Shown: positions 61,826 through 64,000 of the stretch, in pieces
Numbering within the stretch: position 1 is the first letter of the stretch
Layout: the number at the start of each line of letters is the position of its first letter
Source of the DNA: Pseudoscleropodium purum
Taxonomy: Eukaryota > Streptophyta > Bryopsida > Hypnales > Brachytheciaceae
Reading direction: 5' to 3'
NCBI GenBank assembly: GCA_963969395.1
Contig: OZ017797.1
Span: 33,852,001-33,916,000, forward strand
DNA: 64,000 nucleotides
Made by a program: the position numbers and the translations under genes
Notes under the pieces: generated by a model
Told to the model about the DNA's origin: nothing
Seen by the model: only the letters and a program-made list of their open reading frames with translations
Databases searched by the model: none

Positions 61826-63354
61826 AATATCTTGACTCCTGGCTTAAACCGCACTAGCAACAACACGGATTTGCAGACACGATTGTTAGCTTATAATTCA
61901 GAGCTCAATTGCATCTCACCACTAAGGAGCGCACAACCTACCAAATCCTCAATGGCAAGTTGAACCGCCTCCCAAAGTTTCTGCATATGAAGCGAAATCC
62001 TCATCACCGAGCACCATTGCAACCATTCCTGCGTGAAGTAACAAGCATCGGATCATCTATAAGAGCGACAAAGTAGAATCGTCTGCCTTTCGATTCTTCC
62101 AGCATAAAAGTTAGACTCAGGCATCATGGAGTCAGTCTTGAGCGGTAGAGAGATTCCTGAAAGTTCGAAACTACAGGGAATTCAACATTATGCTCTTTGG
62201 TCATTCAAACTCAGAACAACCCTTCAGGAATAGAAAGCATGGAGAGTGGTCGATCCTGACCTTGACGCTGGAGCCTCGTCCTCCAGTACCGGAGAATCGT
62301 CCTCCGTCATCTCCACGCGACCAGCTGTCTTATTACGACTTGAACCACCATCTGCACCTGTAAGATATCGACAACTACAAATGCACCTACGTCAGCACCT
62401 GCATCCGTACCTGCACCTACATCTTCAATGACAGCTGCAGCTGAGATGGAACACTTGAAGTTTCGTACACTGCGGATAACTTAGTCATATCCTCGGTAAA
62501 GAATTCTATCCTTCCTCATATTATGAATAATCAAGATCCGTAGGCGTCTGTATTAAACTTCGGGATCTTTATGAGTCAAAGTCTATGAACAGAAGACTCA
62601 CTTAATTTGAAAACACAGCTGTACTGTACAGTCTCAACATTACAGAGAAAACTATTACTGAGGAACACTTGAGAAATATCAGCATCCTTACAGACAGAGC
62701 GGAGAGACACAAATTCCCATTTTTCTTAAGAGAATTACTCTCCATCAGCAAGGAAGAAGAGTAGCTGTGGAGATTTGATAGTGGAAGAGACGCAATTGTG
62801 AGGTAAACTTACCAATACATGGTATATGCTTGGATGAGGCTGTACTGTACCTGTAGGAGAAGCTGCAAGTGTATATGCTTTGGAAGAAGAGCATGATGAG
62901 CGAAGTTAGAGAATCCAAAATAATAACGAAGAACAAGTTACAAACCAGTCCCTCAAACCTGCTGTTTGAAGCTTTGAATCAAATTAACAATCATAGTCCA
63001 AACCTGGGAAGCATTTCAAAACTGCTAACAACTAGAATATGTAAATTGGAATTCGATCTATCATCCCTGACAATTTAAGTGGTCTGAACTTTAGTACCGA
63101 TTTGGTCCAAGTAAGCTTCCATCTGCGAACTGCTCAAGCAACCAAATCGCAAGCAGTCAATTACATAACCACGCATTGAGAGAGAAATAAGGTTCAGCAA
63201 TAGTATGCACAGTCTCGATCAAGTACAAAAACCCTCAAAAATTAAAGTTAAGAACTGTAACTCTTAGGTTTTCCTACGATTTCCACACAACGCGTTTTCA
63301 ACACAAGCAGAAGTATCCTCTAAGCGCCCTAGTGGACCAAAGTGTCCTCACATA
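61826..63354. other. Intergenic DNA upstream of the ankyrin-PGG gene
   Basis: No gene is recognised. At 62345-62435 there is a short run of cacctgcatccgtacctgcacctac-type repeats (GCACCT words). Open frames here (62246-62431, 62869-63078) do not resemble known proteins. Confidence 0.4.
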
Positions 63355-63369
63355 GTCTGCAAGTCCAAT

Positions 63370-64000
63370 TTGAAGTGCTGTAACTTTTGCATCCAATGTC
63401 CAAATTTAATAAAACTTGTTGAGAAATCTTATTTCTCTCTTCTAGTTTGTGTGAAAAAAAAAATTCAGATCAATCTAATATATACTTAGTTTTTGAAAGC
63501 CATTCAAAGTTCACAAGTTCAATTTGAGTTCACTGAACTACATTTTTATGGCTACAATTTTGGGGTGCTTGTATTTCTTTCAACCAATGTTTTCCTTCAA
63601 TAAAACTTGTTGTGATATATTCCCCTTGAAGTCTAGTTAATATGGTAAATTTTTCATTTCAATCCAAGTTCAACACGTTTGGGAGAAATTTGAAGTTCAA
63701 AATTTAGACATTTTTGGATTACAGTGAACTTTGGCAGCTTGTTTCTTCTTCATACAATGTCTATTTCTAATATAAAAAAATTGATAAAGTTGCAAAAGCT
63801 AATCTAGTTTTTGTGGTTAAAATTTCACATCAATCCAAGAAATAATGAATGACTGAAAAGCATTTTAGTAGGAGTTTTAGCCATAGATGTGTTTTTTGCA
63901 GCTTTTTTTTGCTAATTTTTGACGTTTCTAAACCATGTTGCAGACACAATGAGGTCAATTGAATGATATTTTCTTTCACCATTGTGTTTATATTCTAGTT
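63370..64000 (+). repeat. Diverged ~180-bp tandem repeat running off the window
   Basis: Units are recognised by caatgtccaaatttaataaa-like and tctagttt.tgtgg-like phrases at about 63398, 63583, 63756 and 63945, giving spacings of 185, 173 and 189 bp. Units are strongly diverged. The same family lies in the opposite orientation at 9385-9835. The array continues past the right edge of the window. Confidence 0.7.

Noticed and set aside
1..64000. CRISPR arrays, operons, or prokaryotic ribosome-binding sites
   Set aside because: All supported genes have spliceosomal introns and the tandem arrays lack the constant-repeat/unique-spacer pattern.

Overview
This is nuclear DNA of a land plant. Four protein-coding loci have clean GT-AG introns and clear plant-type products: a class II glycyl-tRNA synthetase, two copies of translation initiation factor eIF1 (SUI1), an MLO-family seven-transmembrane protein, and an ankyrin-PGG membrane protein. 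They sit in AT-rich intergenic DNA full of tandem repeats, foldback elements and decayed mobile-element genes. I cannot name the species; the repeats and the odd decayed genes would fit a moss, lycophyte, fern or gymnosperm as well as an angiosperm.

Layout. 1.1-4.7 kb (minus): glycyl-tRNA synthetase, seven exons, 658 residues. 4.8-10.4 kb: AT-rich DNA ending in a diverged ~180-bp repeat. 10.4-14.4 kb and 23.0-28.65 kb: the two arms of a large inverted duplication around an ~8.6-kb spacer. Each arm carries an intact three-exon eIF1 gene (minus on the left, plus on the right) and a mirror-image minisatellite. 28.65-33.2 kb: nothing recognisable. 33.2-39.1 kb (minus): a decayed multi-exon gene whose pieces resemble a ParB/sulfiredoxin-like motif followed by the motifs of a beta-class amino-methyltransferase. 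39.3-41.5 kb (plus): a decayed MULE-like transposase. 44.2-44.4 kb: a near-perfect 161-bp hairpin element. 46.5-52.9 kb (plus): MLO, 17 exons, 521 residues. 54.5-54.9 kb: an unusual GC-rich element. 58.1-60.8 kb (minus): ankyrin-PGG protein, two coding exons, 781 residues, probably with a 5'-UTR intron. 63.37 kb to the end: another array of the ~180-bp repeat.

Main observations. (1) A 1,024-bp tract spanning most of the eIF1 gene is identical by my reading in both arms and equal in length, yet flanked by clearly diverged homologous sequence. That pattern suggests gene conversion inside an old inverted repeat. (2) The decayed ParB-like/methyltransferase gene with introns beside a divergent transposase remnant is the best candidate here for an undescribed system. 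(3) The glycyl-tRNA synthetase has a non-AUG in-frame extension that looks like a mitochondrial presequence.

The housekeeping genes are independent transcription units; I see no functional cluster. The translation genes (glycyl-tRNA synthetase, both eIF1 copies) share telo-box-type promoter motifs. All exon joins were deduced by hand from frame, splice consensus and family knowledge; no alignment or database search was run.
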